This document shows, one piece after another, positions 9,301 to 15,371 of a stretch of DNA of 64,000 nucleotides (within the stretch, counting starts at the first letter, position 1; each line of letters opens with the position of its first letter). Position numbers and translations under genes: made by a program. The notes under the pieces are model-generated. The model was not told the DNA's origin. It did not search any database and was given only the letters and a program-made list of their open reading frames with translations. This stretch comes from Bacillota bacterium (GTDB lineage: Bacteria > Bacillota > Clostridia > Christensenellales > Aristaeellaceae), in contig JAEZJP010000206.1 of assembly GCA_023415715.1 (NCBI GenBank), positions 19,736-83,735 of the forward strand, read 5' to 3'.

Positions 9301-9940
9301 TGCTCATTGGCCGCAGGTTTTCGGCAGCTATATAACCGGTTTTTACGCCTTCCTGCGTAGCAAACGCAATTTTAAGCCGGTCATTGCTTTCACCGGCATT
9401 GGCTCTGGCAACTGCATAGGCTACGCCCCTGCCAATCTTTGCATATGCTACTGATATCGACGCATTCTCATAGATTTCAGCTTCCCGAATAACCACCGCA
9501 TACCCTTTGGTGAAGGAAATGCTATGTGCCGCATCAAGGGTGTAATCAATCGGTTCAGTCACAGGGGCTTCTGACGCTTCTGGCAAAACTGTAGGCTCTT
9601 GCGTTTGTAATGGTTCTATAGTATCCGTAGGCACAGGAGTATCCGTAGGCGCAGGAGTGTCCGTTGGCACAGGAGTATCCGTAGGAGCAGGAGTATCCGT
9701 TGGCACAGGAGTATCCGTAGGCGCAGGAGTATCCGTAGGCGCAGGAGTATCCGTTTGTATAGGTGTATCCGTTGGAGCAGGAATATCAGTTTGAGTTTCA
9801 TTTGTCTCGCTGAGAGCCTGAAGGATGAACGGGTTTTGCCCTTCATTATCAAATAAGGCTGCCGGCACGATAAGATTGATGATCAAAACAATAATTGTCA
9901 ATACAGAAATATGCCTTTTTGTAACTTTGAAATAGCTCAT
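1244..9940 (-). CDS. Giant secreted/surface protein: CBM_X2-like, beta-helix and BIG_2 domains (2898 aa)
   Basis: The protein has an N-terminal signal/anchor segment (about residues 8-30). Residues 51-110 are a Thr/Pro-rich TDTPAP repeat linker, followed by an SH3-like stretch (about 135-250). Four CBM_X2-like beta-sandwich repeats (about 270-645) carry the GMxxxxDYTVxxxTVxI signature. A long Gly-rich beta-helix array follows (about 645-2125), divided by repeated headers of the type LTIxGxxY...GWxWxWExxxLTLxGYNG. Nine BIG_2 Ig-like domains (2130-2898) end the frame. No LPXTG or SLH anchor is visible. The start has a good AAGGAG site and a promoter at 10009-10037. The likely role is adhesion or polysaccharide contact at the cell surface; that is inferred from the domains. 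A one-base deletion near 1249 removes a tenth BIG_2 domain. Confidence 0.9.
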   Translation of the reverse strand: MSYFKVTKRHISVLTIIVLIINLIVPAALFDNEGQNPFILQALSETNETQTDIPAPTDTPIQTDTPAPTDTPAPTDTPVPTDTPAPTDTPVPTDTPAPTDTPVPTDTIEPLQTQEPTVLPEASEAPVTEPIDYTLDAAHSISFTKGYAVVIREAEIYENASISVAYAKIGRGVAYAVARANAGESNDRLKIAFATQEGVKTGYIAAENLRPMSMDEAASFVTVNRGASQFYYQEERDYPLAILSIEPVVADEPTPEPSDEPEINLTQRFGPIGVSQLMSVENIETQYSFDLYSDAAAHADVVIDLSDLQDVTFTGISGMTLDTDYTVLDTSVAILTGYLSSLAVGSHQFTMEFSDSQQVIVEITVVDTTPVFSVSPIRTVYNIKEGSPHYTDLTFTLAMDNTAFSGIVGMEAGSDYTVSDDTVTIPKETLGLLPLGENQLTFAFAPGGSIPVIVVVYDGANTGALTPSSAVFDHAAPGDITVGLQLSGCTFVGIEGLTEGNEYTFANDTVTLSQVYLKTLIPGPYDLTFTLDCGDNILFSLNVADTVPVVQLQPERTVYDKYEGSGPNHDAIHVRVLPMENPLAGITGLLTFPHADSIVIDPIEGIRKEVILSIPELDSLEVGEHTLYFVYEGPRFVPFTVTIMDSTPILYLDGVPASAGSGEGWSYADDLLQITQSGLTVSGGSDTASIQVAASVTNLTVYDLQLNSGNITIQSGSPDTLALTLTGTSNINGHVLSGGSLQINGDGSLDVTSTDGSAIKAGSITMQGGTVTVTGNNTQANVPGYGMHTTSGNIVVSGGTLTATGRSTNTNISYCSGIYANVSIIITGGTVTAICDDTVSGNGIDALGGGISISGGTVSATGNGSSDGYGFNSNYVTISGGLVTATGEGRDGIGIMSYGLVNITGGTVTAQGIGLWGKGIESNNDITISNSTVNASGISAGYSSVGIDALRNIRIDSGVVNAQGNSVGGTAYGLYAFKNCMINGGNVTANGTGYSAYGIHACEENVTVTGGWVTAIGSGSGNFGNGIVADLGAVYIDGGSVTSRGSGSNSGYGIDSYGSTNVSGTGTYLDVAGSTAAFSKTQITAYAQSKDVTGLNRVIFQSGQMIITYVLPTRLTIDGATYEKAQLGKDITGNGWAWKWEETTLTLQGYNGSAISASNIAPLQLILADGTENTVTSTSSRAIETGKLIISGNGSLTATGTGTGGSYGYGIYASDVTIQSGVVTAVGNATAGDSNNAYGIYAPASSVTISGGTVTAIANASDYGYGLKTSNLYIQGGSVTVSSSGLKSCNGILATGDITITGGSLVANISSSSGYPITAYDDLEVSGGTVTADGTYGIVTSDDITINGGVVTASGGYYGLNSSGSVSINGGTVIARGKFYGISALGIGIGGTAFVDSVGDSRAFDPAIINAGGQQADTTGWKYALYDGGVLRQAEGPSGLTIGGTTYGPSSLIMGISKTDWSWDWETKLLTLQGYNGGKISYNGPTLNLMLTEDTENSAVNDYGPGVSAPSIIVSGKGKLTVDGDGSYGYGLYATSGGITILDGEITADGYYGGLCSSSGDIIISGGTVEASARTNANAIYAHNGSVAIHGGNVTANARRGYSDSHGIKSYHGNFTMDGGTVNTSGECGVRTDGGDIVISGGTLTAEGYDPTGWSRGYGIHANTGNITIQDGVVVSNGTHRSIYTTAGDITINGGSVKAYGEGYRGLSTDSGNVYINHGTVLICVTSANAYGIHASSSIVISGSDTHMKVAASTAAFSKDTITVNGQPVNVSGMEQASYRNGAMSSISSLKIPFNLTIGGESHTAYELFESDISGDGWTWNCEASLLTLNGYEGGPIVSTGPAVLQISLENNTQNNVLNLEANGTAIRAASVEIGGSGSLAVHGSFAGIYADDRIAFVGTQARIRAWGMNALVASTKTANGTPVYMQESWNHALYENGSLKEIETPSRLDIGDLSYLQDDLFEDISGSGWAWDCETAQLTLRGCNVGYIQCLSGSSLQVVLEEGTHNIASGLWTGGSLYISGRGILIATALQAVGASSSIFVEHSVVLTEQYYASGLTVQGGLFFKGSNHIYTLEKDTVIQRNLVLPEGNRYIIPAGRRVTIAQGASLTVNGELVNNGTLTGNVISGSGNTTKISAISLNPSSKTVYVNQTFTPATTFTPGYAANKQVTWSSSNTAVATVSSAGLVTGKKAGTAVIRATAKDGSGVYGQCTVTVKQYVTQLTLSSTSVPVIPGKTVTLGITALPADASDKQVSWASSNTAVATVSSAGVVTGLRLGTATITATAKDGSGVKAICTVTVGQPAASVTLNLPKITIGVGQAVSTVTAGVLPANAIIKQVSWSSSNSTVAKVDVTGKITGVKTGTATITATAADGSGKQASVVVTVVSAGSGVTGIKLSLTSATVYVKKTLTLKATITPTSVSNSTVQWVSSNTAVATVSNGVVTGVAPGSATITAISSSGISARCTITVTDVPVSSVTLSKTSISILIGSAYQLTATVLPADAKNKTLTWTSSNVTIATVDTTGKVTAKALGTATITAKSNNGKTAACLVTVNPVKITALTLSPASTTISIGKGEVLGKKITLKANITPTNATIRTFNWTTTNSKVATVDQNGVVTSVGYGTAIIRATAKDGSGVYGQSTVTVKKYVTQLTLSRTSAPVIPGKTVTLGITVLPADAFDKQVSWASSNTAVATVSSAGVVTGLRLGTATITATAKDGSGVKAICTVTVGQPAASVTLNLPKITIGVGQAVSTVTAGVLPTNAIIKQVSWSSSNSAVAKVDATGKITGVKTGTATITATAADGSRKAASVVVTVVSAGRGVTGIKLSLTSATVYVKKTLTLKATLTPTSVSNPAVQWISSNKAAATVNNGVVTGVAPGSTTITAISSSGISVRCTITVTDVR
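9613..9795. repeat. Short tandem repeats coding the TDTPAP/TDTPVP linker
   Basis: Repeats of about 18 bases built on GGAGTATCCGTAGGCGCA encode about ten Thr-Asp-Thr-Pro units just after the signal segment. Such repeats give an extended linker and can change in number by slippage. Confidence 0.85.
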
Positions 9941-10008
9941 GCGTTCGTTTGTCTCCTTGTTCTTATCATCTTCATATTCAAATATTCATCGCATTCTCTT
10001 CAAGATTA

Positions 10009-10037
10009 ATGGTAGCATTTATAAAATATAGAGTCAA
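10009..10037 (-). promoter_or_regulatory. Promoter of the giant surface-protein gene
   Basis: Reading the minus strand, TTGACT (10032-10037), 17 bases and TACCAT (10009-10014) lie about 70 bases upstream of the start codon. The -10 is a moderate match. Confidence 0.55.
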
Positions 10038-10072
10038 TCATTTATTGTAACATTTGATCATTGCTCCCACAG

Positions 10073-10104
10073 GGTCACAGGTTAAAATCCCGCCGGGCAT
10101 GCCA
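10073..10104 (+). repeat. Degenerate copy of the 3' end of tRNA-Arg(CCG)
   Basis: These 32 bases match the T arm, acceptor strand and CCA of the tRNA at 721-752 with three mismatches. No 5' half of a tRNA precedes it. Such 3' tRNA copies are typical attachment-site scars. With the intact tRNA it brackets the giant surface gene in direct orientation. Confidence 0.8.
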
Positions 10105-10133
10105 AAAACCCTGTAATCACGGTGGTTACAGGG
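10104..10133 (-). terminator. Terminator downstream of the Panacea/membrane-protein pair
   Basis: CCCTGTAA (10109-10116) pairs with TTACAGGG (10126-10133). On the minus strand the stem is followed by TTTTT, so it ends transcription coming from 11022-10190. Confidence 0.75.
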
Positions 10134-10189
10134 CTTCCCTATAGAGTTGTGACCTTTTTAGGTACTTTATTAGAAAAAGCCACAGTGCG

Positions 10190-10555
10190 TCATATTTGCT
10201 TTTTGTTTGATGCCCCAAAGAAAAATCCTACAGAGGTAGTCACGACATATTTTAGAATATCAATAACAGATGAAGCACTTCCATTGTTATTGCCCGCGAC
10301 TAGAAGATCAATCAACCAGACGCCAACTATTGCAAAAATGCAGACATAAGCAAGCACTAGCGCTGATGAATCCTTCACCTCAAGTCGATCTTTTCCATAG
10401 AATCTACGTTGAAAAAAGCCAGGTTTTTTCCCCATCTTGGCACTATTTCTAGAACAAACTATACCCGGCTCTTCATCTTCTTCATACGGCTGGTCTGGTA
10501 TGAAATCAACGCCCTGTTCTTCATGAGGTTTTTCTGAATCCATATCACACACCAT
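10190..10555 (-). CDS. Small two-helix membrane protein, candidate toxin partner of the Panacea protein
   Basis: The 121-aa frame has a charged, acidic N-terminal half, a basic patch (FQRRFYGKDR) and two hydrophobic helices (about residues 68-90 and 97-115). I do not recognise a named family. A start at the fifth codon (10543) fits the ribosome site AAAGGA better than the first ATG. It lies 17 bases downstream of a Panacea-domain gene and shares its terminator. Panacea antitoxins are known to pair with many unrelated toxins, some of them membrane proteins, so a membrane-active toxin is a reasonable inference. A neutral membrane protein is the alternative. Confidence 0.7.
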   Translation of the reverse strand: MVCDMDSEKPHEEQGVDFIPDQPYEEDEEPGIVCSRNSAKMGKKPGFFQRRFYGKDRLEVKDSSALVLAYVCIFAIVGVWLIDLLVAGNNNGSASSVIDILKYVVTTSVGFFFGASNKKQI

Positions 10556-10572
10556 CCTTTTCCGAAAGCATA

Positions 10573-11022
10573 TCAGGCCAGTTTCTCGCGAATTATATCT
10601 TGATCAGATAAGACCGAACTGCATTGATCTACAGCTTTCATCCAAGCGCCATCGGCTCTGTGGGTGATCTCTGATAACTCTATACCTGTGTAGCCAGCGA
10701 AAAGTTCCCATACTCGATCCAATGATCTCTTTAGCTCTTGATTTTGTGATAAAGAAACCATTGCGTAATCACCGTCTGAGTCTATCAAGTATTTCCTGAT
10801 TGGAGATGAGCCATATTTTCTAAAAGCATTATACACATCTGATAATACAGGCCCATACTTCCAAGGCTCAAACCTTTCCGGAAATAAAACCGCATTATTA
10901 TTTTGCAGGTAATCTGCATACAAAAGATACAGAAGCTTCTGCAGCTTCATCTGAGTTATGGGCATACCTTCGTCATGAGCGCGTTTTAGTATACAGTTAG
11001 CAATATGTGGTAACTGATACAT
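10573..11022 (-). CDS. Panacea-domain (DUF4065, SocA-like) protein, candidate antitoxin
   Basis: The 149-aa protein begins YQLPHIANCILKRA and continues ITQMKLQKLLYLLYADYL. This is the signature of the Panacea/DUF4065 fold found in SocA (Caulobacter) and phage GepA proteins; WKYGPVLSDVYNAF is a second conserved block. Members act as antitoxins or proteolytic adaptors. ATG at 11020-11022 is chosen because GGAGG sits eight bases upstream; the longer GTG start at 11037 would overlap that site. It is transcribed before the small membrane protein gene, the usual antitoxin-first order. Confidence 0.85.
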   Translation of the reverse strand: MYQLPHIANCILKRAHDEGMPITQMKLQKLLYLLYADYLQNNNAVLFPERFEPWKYGPVLSDVYNAFRKYGSSPIRKYLIDSDGDYAMVSLSQNQELKRSLDRVWELFAGYTGIELSEITHRADGAWMKAVDQCSSVLSDQDIIREKLA

Positions 11023-11235
11023 ACGCAACACCTCCACCGAAGCAACTCGTTGTCTCGCATTCTTGGGTGCATACTATGCAACCAGCAATCCATTATATGC
11101 CAATTGTCCATAAAGTGATTATTGATTTTCAAGCGTCTCCTGCACAATATAAGACCAGGATAATTTCATAATTAAACCAAGCAATACTACCATGTTCAAA
11201 GCTCTTAAAATATATGTTCATTTTTCATATTTATC

Positions 11236-11265
11236 TTGGCATAACTCTAAAGTGCCACATAATAT
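11236..11265 (+). promoter_or_regulatory. Candidate promoter of the sugar ABC operon
   Basis: TTGGCA (11236-11241), an 18-base spacer and TAATAT (11260-11265) lie about 120 bases before the binding-protein gene. No clear catabolite-response or operator site is seen between them. The rest of 11023-11387 shows no gene. Confidence 0.5.
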
Positions 11266-11387
11266 AATTCAGATAGGTATGACACGCAAAATGAAATATG
11301 TTGCACTAAACTCTCATGGCCATACCGGATGACAGGCGCTTTTTATGCTGTTATCCGTATGAGTATAATTCAGGAGGAAATCTTTTC

Positions 11388-12644
11388 ATGAGGAAGCTCT
11401 TTGCCCTTACGTTAACACTGGTGCTGGTCTTGTCAAGCTCGGCAGCACTGGCTCAGACTGAACTCACCGTCTGGTGCTGGGATCCGGCATTCAACCTCTA
11501 TGCTATCCAGGAAGCCGCGAAGATTTATGAAAAAATCAATCCGGATGTGAAAATCAATCTGGTGGAGACTTCGTCCGCCGACTGCGAAACGAAGCAAACG
11601 GTAGCGCTCAGTTCCGGTGAGACAGCAACGCTGCCCGACATCGTTCTTATGCAGGACAACTCCGGCCGCAAGTTCCTGAACACCTTCCCCGGATCATACT
11701 TTGACATGAGCGGCCTTGTAGATTACAAAAACTTTGCCTCCTACAAGGTCAACCACTTTACCTTCGACGGCAAACAGTTCGCCGTTCCCTTTGACAATGG
11801 CTGTGCCGCCACCTTTGTTCGCACAGACTATCTGAAAGCTGCAGGTTTCTCCTTGGCCGATCTTACTGATATCACCTGGGACCAGTTCATTGAGATCGGA
11901 AAAAAGGTCAAGGAAGCTACAGGCCAATACATGGTTACCACGCAAGTTGGCTACAACGACTTTGTGATGATGATGATCCAAAGCGCAGGCTCCTGGTTCT
12001 TTGACGCGGAAGGCAAGCCCAATATTGCAAAAAACCCTGTCATCAAGGAGGTTGTACAAACCATTGTGAAGCTCCGGCAGAGCGGCATTGTAAAGGAAGC
12101 TGTTGACTGGACCGAGTATATTGCCTCCTTCAACAACGGCTCCGCCGCATCCACTATACAGGGCTGCTGGATTATCGGCTCAATCGTATTGGTTAAGGAT
12201 CAGGAAGGCAAGTGGGGCATGACCAACGTGCCCAGGCTGAACGTGGAAGGCGCCACCAACTACTCAAGTCAGGGTGGTTCATCCTGGGTGGTCCCCGCCA
12301 CCAGCAAAAACCCTGAAGCCGCTGTGGATTTCCTGAGCAAGACCTTTGGCGGCAGCGTAGAGTTCTATCAGACCATCCTTGCCTCCTCCGGCGCCATCGC
12401 CACCTATCTCCCCGCGGCCGGCGGCAGCGCTTATGGTCAGCCCCATCCCTTCTTTGCTGGCCAAAAGGTGTTTGAGGATCTGATGAAATATTCCGCCAGC
12501 ATACCCATGGTGGAATACGGCATGTACAATTATGAAGCCCGTGACGCGGTGGTCGTGGCCATCGACGAAGTATTCAAAGGCGGAGATATTGACGCCGCAC
12601 TGCAAACCGCCCAGGAGACAGTGGAATTTCTGATGGCGGAATAA
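11388..12644 (+). CDS. ABC transporter extracellular sugar-binding protein
   Basis: The 418-aa protein has a signal peptide (MRKLFALTLTLVLVLSSSAALA) and a family-1 solute-binding fold. Visible blocks are ELTVWCWDPAFN, IVLMQDN, FAVPFDNGCAATFVRTDYLKAAG, GGSSWVVPATSKNPEAA and a C-terminal helix. It is the first gene of an operon with two permeases and would deliver a carbohydrate, probably an oligosaccharide. The ATG at 11388 is chosen over upstream in-frame codons because AGGAGG lies eight bases before it and the signal peptide starts there. Unusually for a Gram-positive binding protein there is no lipobox cysteine after the signal peptide. Confidence 0.92.
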   Translation: MRKLFALTLTLVLVLSSSAALAQTELTVWCWDPAFNLYAIQEAAKIYEKINPDVKINLVETSSADCETKQTVALSSGETATLPDIVLMQDNSGRKFLNTFPGSYFDMSGLVDYKNFASYKVNHFTFDGKQFAVPFDNGCAATFVRTDYLKAAGFSLADLTDITWDQFIEIGKKVKEATGQYMVTTQVGYNDFVMMMIQSAGSWFFDAEGKPNIAKNPVIKEVVQTIVKLRQSGIVKEAVDWTEYIASFNNGSAASTIQGCWIIGSIVLVKDQEGKWGMTNVPRLNVEGATNYSSQGGSSWVVPATSKNPEAAVDFLSKTFGGSVEFYQTILASSGAIATYLPAAGGSAYGQPHPFFAGQKVFEDLMKYSASIPMVEYGMYNYEARDAVVVAIDEVFKGGDIDAALQTAQETVEFLMAE

Positions 12645-12724
12645 TGCGTGAATATCGCTGTTTGGCAGTCTCAGAGCAAATGGTATAACCCTTGATTGCA
12701 TTTGCACATCTCGCCTGTTTGAAA

Positions 12725-12750
12725 GGGGCGCTGAGCCATGCCGGCGCCCC
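12725..12750 (+). terminator. Intra-operon hairpin between binding protein and permease genes
   Basis: GGGGCGC (12725-12731) and GCGCCCC (12744-12750) form a stem, followed by a short T run before the permease ribosome site. Such hairpins commonly let the binding protein be made in excess over the permeases by partial termination or 3' end protection. Confidence 0.6.
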
Positions 12751-12779
12751 CTTCCACATTTTTTCGGGAGGAATAAAGA

Positions 12780-13676
12780 ATGCTAAAGCAAAATCTCATC
12801 CGCAGCCGGGGCCTGGACCGAAACATCCGCCGAAAAGGCTGGCTGTTCGTGATCCCGGCCACGCTGCTCATTCTTGTGCTTTGTTTTTATCCCATGGTCC
12901 AGGCATTTATTCTATCACTTCAGTCCGGCAAAGGGAACGCGCTTAAATGGACAGCCTTTTCCAACTACGAGCGGATACTAAAGGATAAGACATTCATTGC
13001 AGCCATCCAGAACACGCTGTTTTACCTGGCAATACAGGTTCCAATCATGCTTTTGCTTGCGCTTATTCTGGCTTCGATGCTCAATGATAAAAAGCTTCTG
13101 GGCCGGGGCATTTACCGTACGCTTATCTTTCTGCCCTGCGCCACGTCGCTTGTCTCCTGCGCCATTATTTTCAAGCAGCTTTTTGCTGCCAATGGCTTTA
13201 TCAACACTCAGCTTTTGGCAGCCGGCTGGATTCAAGAGCCCATTCCGTTTTTGACAGATGCCGTGCTGGCCCGGCTTGTCATCATCATTACCATGCTGTG
13301 GCGCTGGACGGGATATAATATGGTGTTCTATCTTGCAGGGCTGCAAAATATCGACTCGCAGGTGTATGAGGCCGCCAGGATCGACGGTGCATCAGTGGTA
13401 CAGCAATTTACGGGGATAACCGTGCCGCTGCTGCGCCCCATCATTTTGCTTACCACCATACTTTCCACCAACGGTACCCTGCAGCTTTTTGATGAAGTGT
13501 TCAATATGACCAACGGCGGGCCCGGGAATGCAACCATCACCTTATCGGTGCATATCTACCGGCTTACGTTCCAGAATGTGCCGCAATTCGGCTACGCGTC
13601 CTCCATAGCATATGTGATATTCCTCTTAGTGGCGCTGCTGGCATTCGTACAGTTGAAGGCAGGTGAATCCAAATGA
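12780..13676 (+). CDS. Sugar ABC transporter permease, MalF type
   Basis: This 298-aa integral membrane protein has six predicted helices. The first is GWLFVIPATLLILVLCFYPM. The cytoplasmic EAA loop (EAARIDGASVVQQFTGITVPLLRP, about residue 200) contacts the ATPase subunit. The start has a GGGAGG ribosome site. Its stop overlaps the next permease start by four bases (ATGA), which implies translational coupling. No ATP-binding subunit is encoded nearby, so a shared MsmK/MalK-type ATPase elsewhere is likely. Confidence 0.93.
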   Translation: MLKQNLIRSRGLDRNIRRKGWLFVIPATLLILVLCFYPMVQAFILSLQSGKGNALKWTAFSNYERILKDKTFIAAIQNTLFYLAIQVPIMLLLALILASMLNDKKLLGRGIYRTLIFLPCATSLVSCAIIFKQLFAANGFINTQLLAAGWIQEPIPFLTDAVLARLVIIITMLWRWTGYNMVFYLAGLQNIDSQVYEAARIDGASVVQQFTGITVPLLRPIILLTTILSTNGTLQLFDEVFNMTNGGPGNATITLSVHIYRLTFQNVPQFGYASSIAYVIFLLVALLAFVQLKAGESK

Positions 13677-14503
13677 CGGCAAAAGGCGCCGCATTCCATG
13701 TACGCCCCAGCCGGGCCTTCAAGCACCTGTTTTTGATACTCGTTTCCCTGCTGTCCGCCTTCCCCTTTTACTGGATGGCAGTTTCCTCAACCAATATATC
13801 TACCGATGTGGTCCTTGGACGGATGCTGCCAGGATCGTACCTTTGGGAAAACATCAAAACCCTGTCTGAATCGGGAGCGCTTTTTAGGGCTTTCTCCAAT
13901 TCCTGCCTATATTCCCTTGCCACTACCTTCGGCGCGCTGCTCATCAGCTCCATGGCCGGGTATGGCTTCATTGTATATCAGGATAAAGGTAAGAACTTTG
14001 TCATGGGCCTTCTGCTTCTTTCCATGATGGTTCCTACCGCCGCAACGCTGATTCCCCTATTCCGGTTTTTCAGCCAAATCGGACTGATCAATTCGGTAGC
14101 CGGGTACATGCTCCCAATGCTGGCCACCGCCTTCCTCATCTTCATGTTCAGGCAGAGCGCACACACCTTCCCGCAGGAACTTACGCAGGCCGCCCGTATC
14201 GACGGCCTTAAGGAATTTCAGATCTTTGCGCGAATGTTCGTGCCGATCATGAAGCCCACCTATGCCGCCGCCGCCACCATCACCTTCATGAACAGCTGGA
14301 ATGCCTACATGTGGCCTCTGGTGGTGCTGCAGCAGCCGGAGAAGATTACCATGCCCATCTTCGTGGCCAATTTGCAAACCGGTTACGTACTGGATTACGG
14401 CATGATCATGCTGGGGGTCACCATCACCACCCTGCCTACCTTGATCATCTTCTTTCTATTGCAAAAAAGCTTTGTGGAAGGCATATTGGGATCGCTGAAG
14501 TAA
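13673..14503 (+). CDS. Sugar ABC transporter permease, MalG type
   Basis: The 276-aa partner permease has an EAA-type motif QAARIDGLKEFQIFARMFVPIMKP near residue 170 and the usual helices, the first around residues 20-35. It overlaps the upstream permease by four bases. With the MalF-type subunit it forms the transmembrane channel of a carbohydrate importer. It is the last gene of the operon; a strong hairpin follows. Confidence 0.93.
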   Translation: MTAKGAAFHVRPSRAFKHLFLILVSLLSAFPFYWMAVSSTNISTDVVLGRMLPGSYLWENIKTLSESGALFRAFSNSCLYSLATTFGALLISSMAGYGFIVYQDKGKNFVMGLLLLSMMVPTAATLIPLFRFFSQIGLINSVAGYMLPMLATAFLIFMFRQSAHTFPQELTQAARIDGLKEFQIFARMFVPIMKPTYAAAATITFMNSWNAYMWPLVVLQQPEKITMPIFVANLQTGYVLDYGMIMLGVTITTLPTLIIFFLLQKSFVEGILGSLK

Positions 14504-14540
14504 AAAAAACCATGCTCCTTGCCGTATGGAAGGAGCATGG
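14502..14540 (-). terminator. Bidirectional terminator between the ABC operon and the coat genes
   Basis: CCATGCTCCTT (14510-14520) pairs with AAGGAGCATGG (14530-14540). On the minus strand eight T residues follow the stem, so it is a strong terminator for the coat genes. The stem also follows the plus-strand operon. Confidence 0.85.
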
Positions 14541-14572
14541 CCACATTTCAGGCTATAACTTGGGAAAACCGC

Positions 14573-14821
14573 TTAGCTTTGCAGCTGCATTTTTGTCTGC
14601 CGGACCTCGTCGTCCTTTGCCATAATGGCAGGCTGGTAGTATCCTTTTGTCTGGGCCAATTTATATAGCTCGTATTGCGATGCCTCACACTTGTCCCTGA
14701 TCTGCTGAATGGTGCTGCGGAGCATGGGATTGGCACATTCAGATATGGTGTTGGCATAAACGGTGAGGCTGCTTTTCACAGAGGCCAACGCGTCGTTGAC
14801 CATTGCTTTTTCCTGGAACAT
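14573..14821 (-). CDS. CotF-like spore coat protein
   Basis: This 82-aa protein is almost wholly helical. Its pattern VNDALASVKSSLTVYANTI ... NPMLRSTIQQIRDKCEASQYELYKLAQTKGYYQPA matches the CotF coat family, four-helix proteins expressed in the mother cell during sporulation. AAGGAGGG precedes the ATG. It sits 15 bases after a second small coat-like gene and probably forms a pair with it. It is direct evidence that the host makes spores, or descends from spore formers. Confidence 0.85.
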   Translation of the reverse strand: MFQEKAMVNDALASVKSSLTVYANTISECANPMLRSTIQQIRDKCEASQYELYKLAQTKGYYQPAIMAKDDEVRQTKMQLQS

Positions 14822-14836
14822 GATTCTTTCCCTCCT

Positions 14837-15022
14837 TTATTGCAGGAACGACAGCAACTGCTGCTTTGTGTTTTGAGCATCCTGGGCGGATTTCTGGAAG
14901 TAGGCTTTTATCTGCGGGTCCGTTGCCTGCTGGGCATAGGCCTGCATCTTTTGATAAGCTGTGTCATGCGCACCGATGAGATGCCTTAGATTTTGCAGCT
15001 CAATCTGGTTCAACTGCGACAT
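14837..15022 (-). CDS. Small coat-associated helical protein
   Basis: The 61-aa helical protein (MSQLNQIELQNLRHLIGAHD start; Gln-rich end) has the ferritin-like half commonly encoded beside CotF proteins in clostridia. The start at 15022 is supported by AAGGAG seven bases upstream; an earlier in-frame ATG at 15055 lacks a ribosome site. It is likely co-transcribed with the CotF-like gene. No sporulation promoter could be assigned with confidence. Confidence 0.75.
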   Translation of the reverse strand: MSQLNQIELQNLRHLIGAHDTAYQKMQAYAQQATDPQIKAYFQKSAQDAQNTKQQLLSFLQ

Positions 15023-15249
15023 AGTAAGGCTCCTTTCCATGTTTTGAAATTTCACTGTTAGTATTGCTTTTCAAAGACCGGTCATTCGCCTAAATGAAGA
15101 TTTGGATGATTCTCATGTAAGTTTTATCAACAGACCTCATTTTTGAAATCAAAGAGGAATACAACACGCGGGTGCAAGAGATGGGGGGCTGACCACATTA
15201 TTATTCTATGGCCCGAAAAACATGCATTGCAAGGCCTTTAATGCTAACG

Positions 15250-15291
15250 AAAACCACCTGTCAATAAACTTTCATTTATCAACAGGTGGTT
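15250..15291 (-). terminator. Original chromosomal terminator of tRNA-Arg(ACG), now separated by the prophage
   Basis: AACCACCTGT (15252-15261) pairs with ACAGGTGGTT (15282-15291). On the minus strand it is directly downstream of the attL tRNA fragment and followed by TTTT. It would have ended the tRNA-Arg transcript before phage insertion. The stretch 15056-15249 shows no gene. Confidence 0.7.
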
Positions 15292-15292
15292 A

Positions 15293-15339
15293 TTTGGTGA
15301 GCCTGGCGGGATTCGAACCCACGACCTTTTGATTCGTAG
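15293..15339. repeat. attL: 47-bp copy of the 3' end of tRNA-Arg(ACG)
   Basis: The 47 bases from TTTGGTGAGCC to GATTCGTAG are identical to 55846-55892. The sequences diverge immediately on both sides. It contains the tRNA 3' part, including CCA but not the 5' half. The integrase gene begins 33 bases inside. Confidence 0.95.
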
Positions 15340-15371
15340 ATAAAACATCTAAGTATTCAAACCCTTATATA

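Noticed and set aside
9616..9852. Minus-strand 78-aa Arg/Leu repeat protein
   Set aside because: The RILLRLRILL pattern is the shifted-frame reading of the TDTPAP repeat DNA; no ribosome site.
10073..10104. A second functional tRNA-Arg
   Set aside because: Only the T arm, acceptor strand and CCA are present, with no D arm or anticodon arm, and the next bases form a terminator for minus-strand genes.
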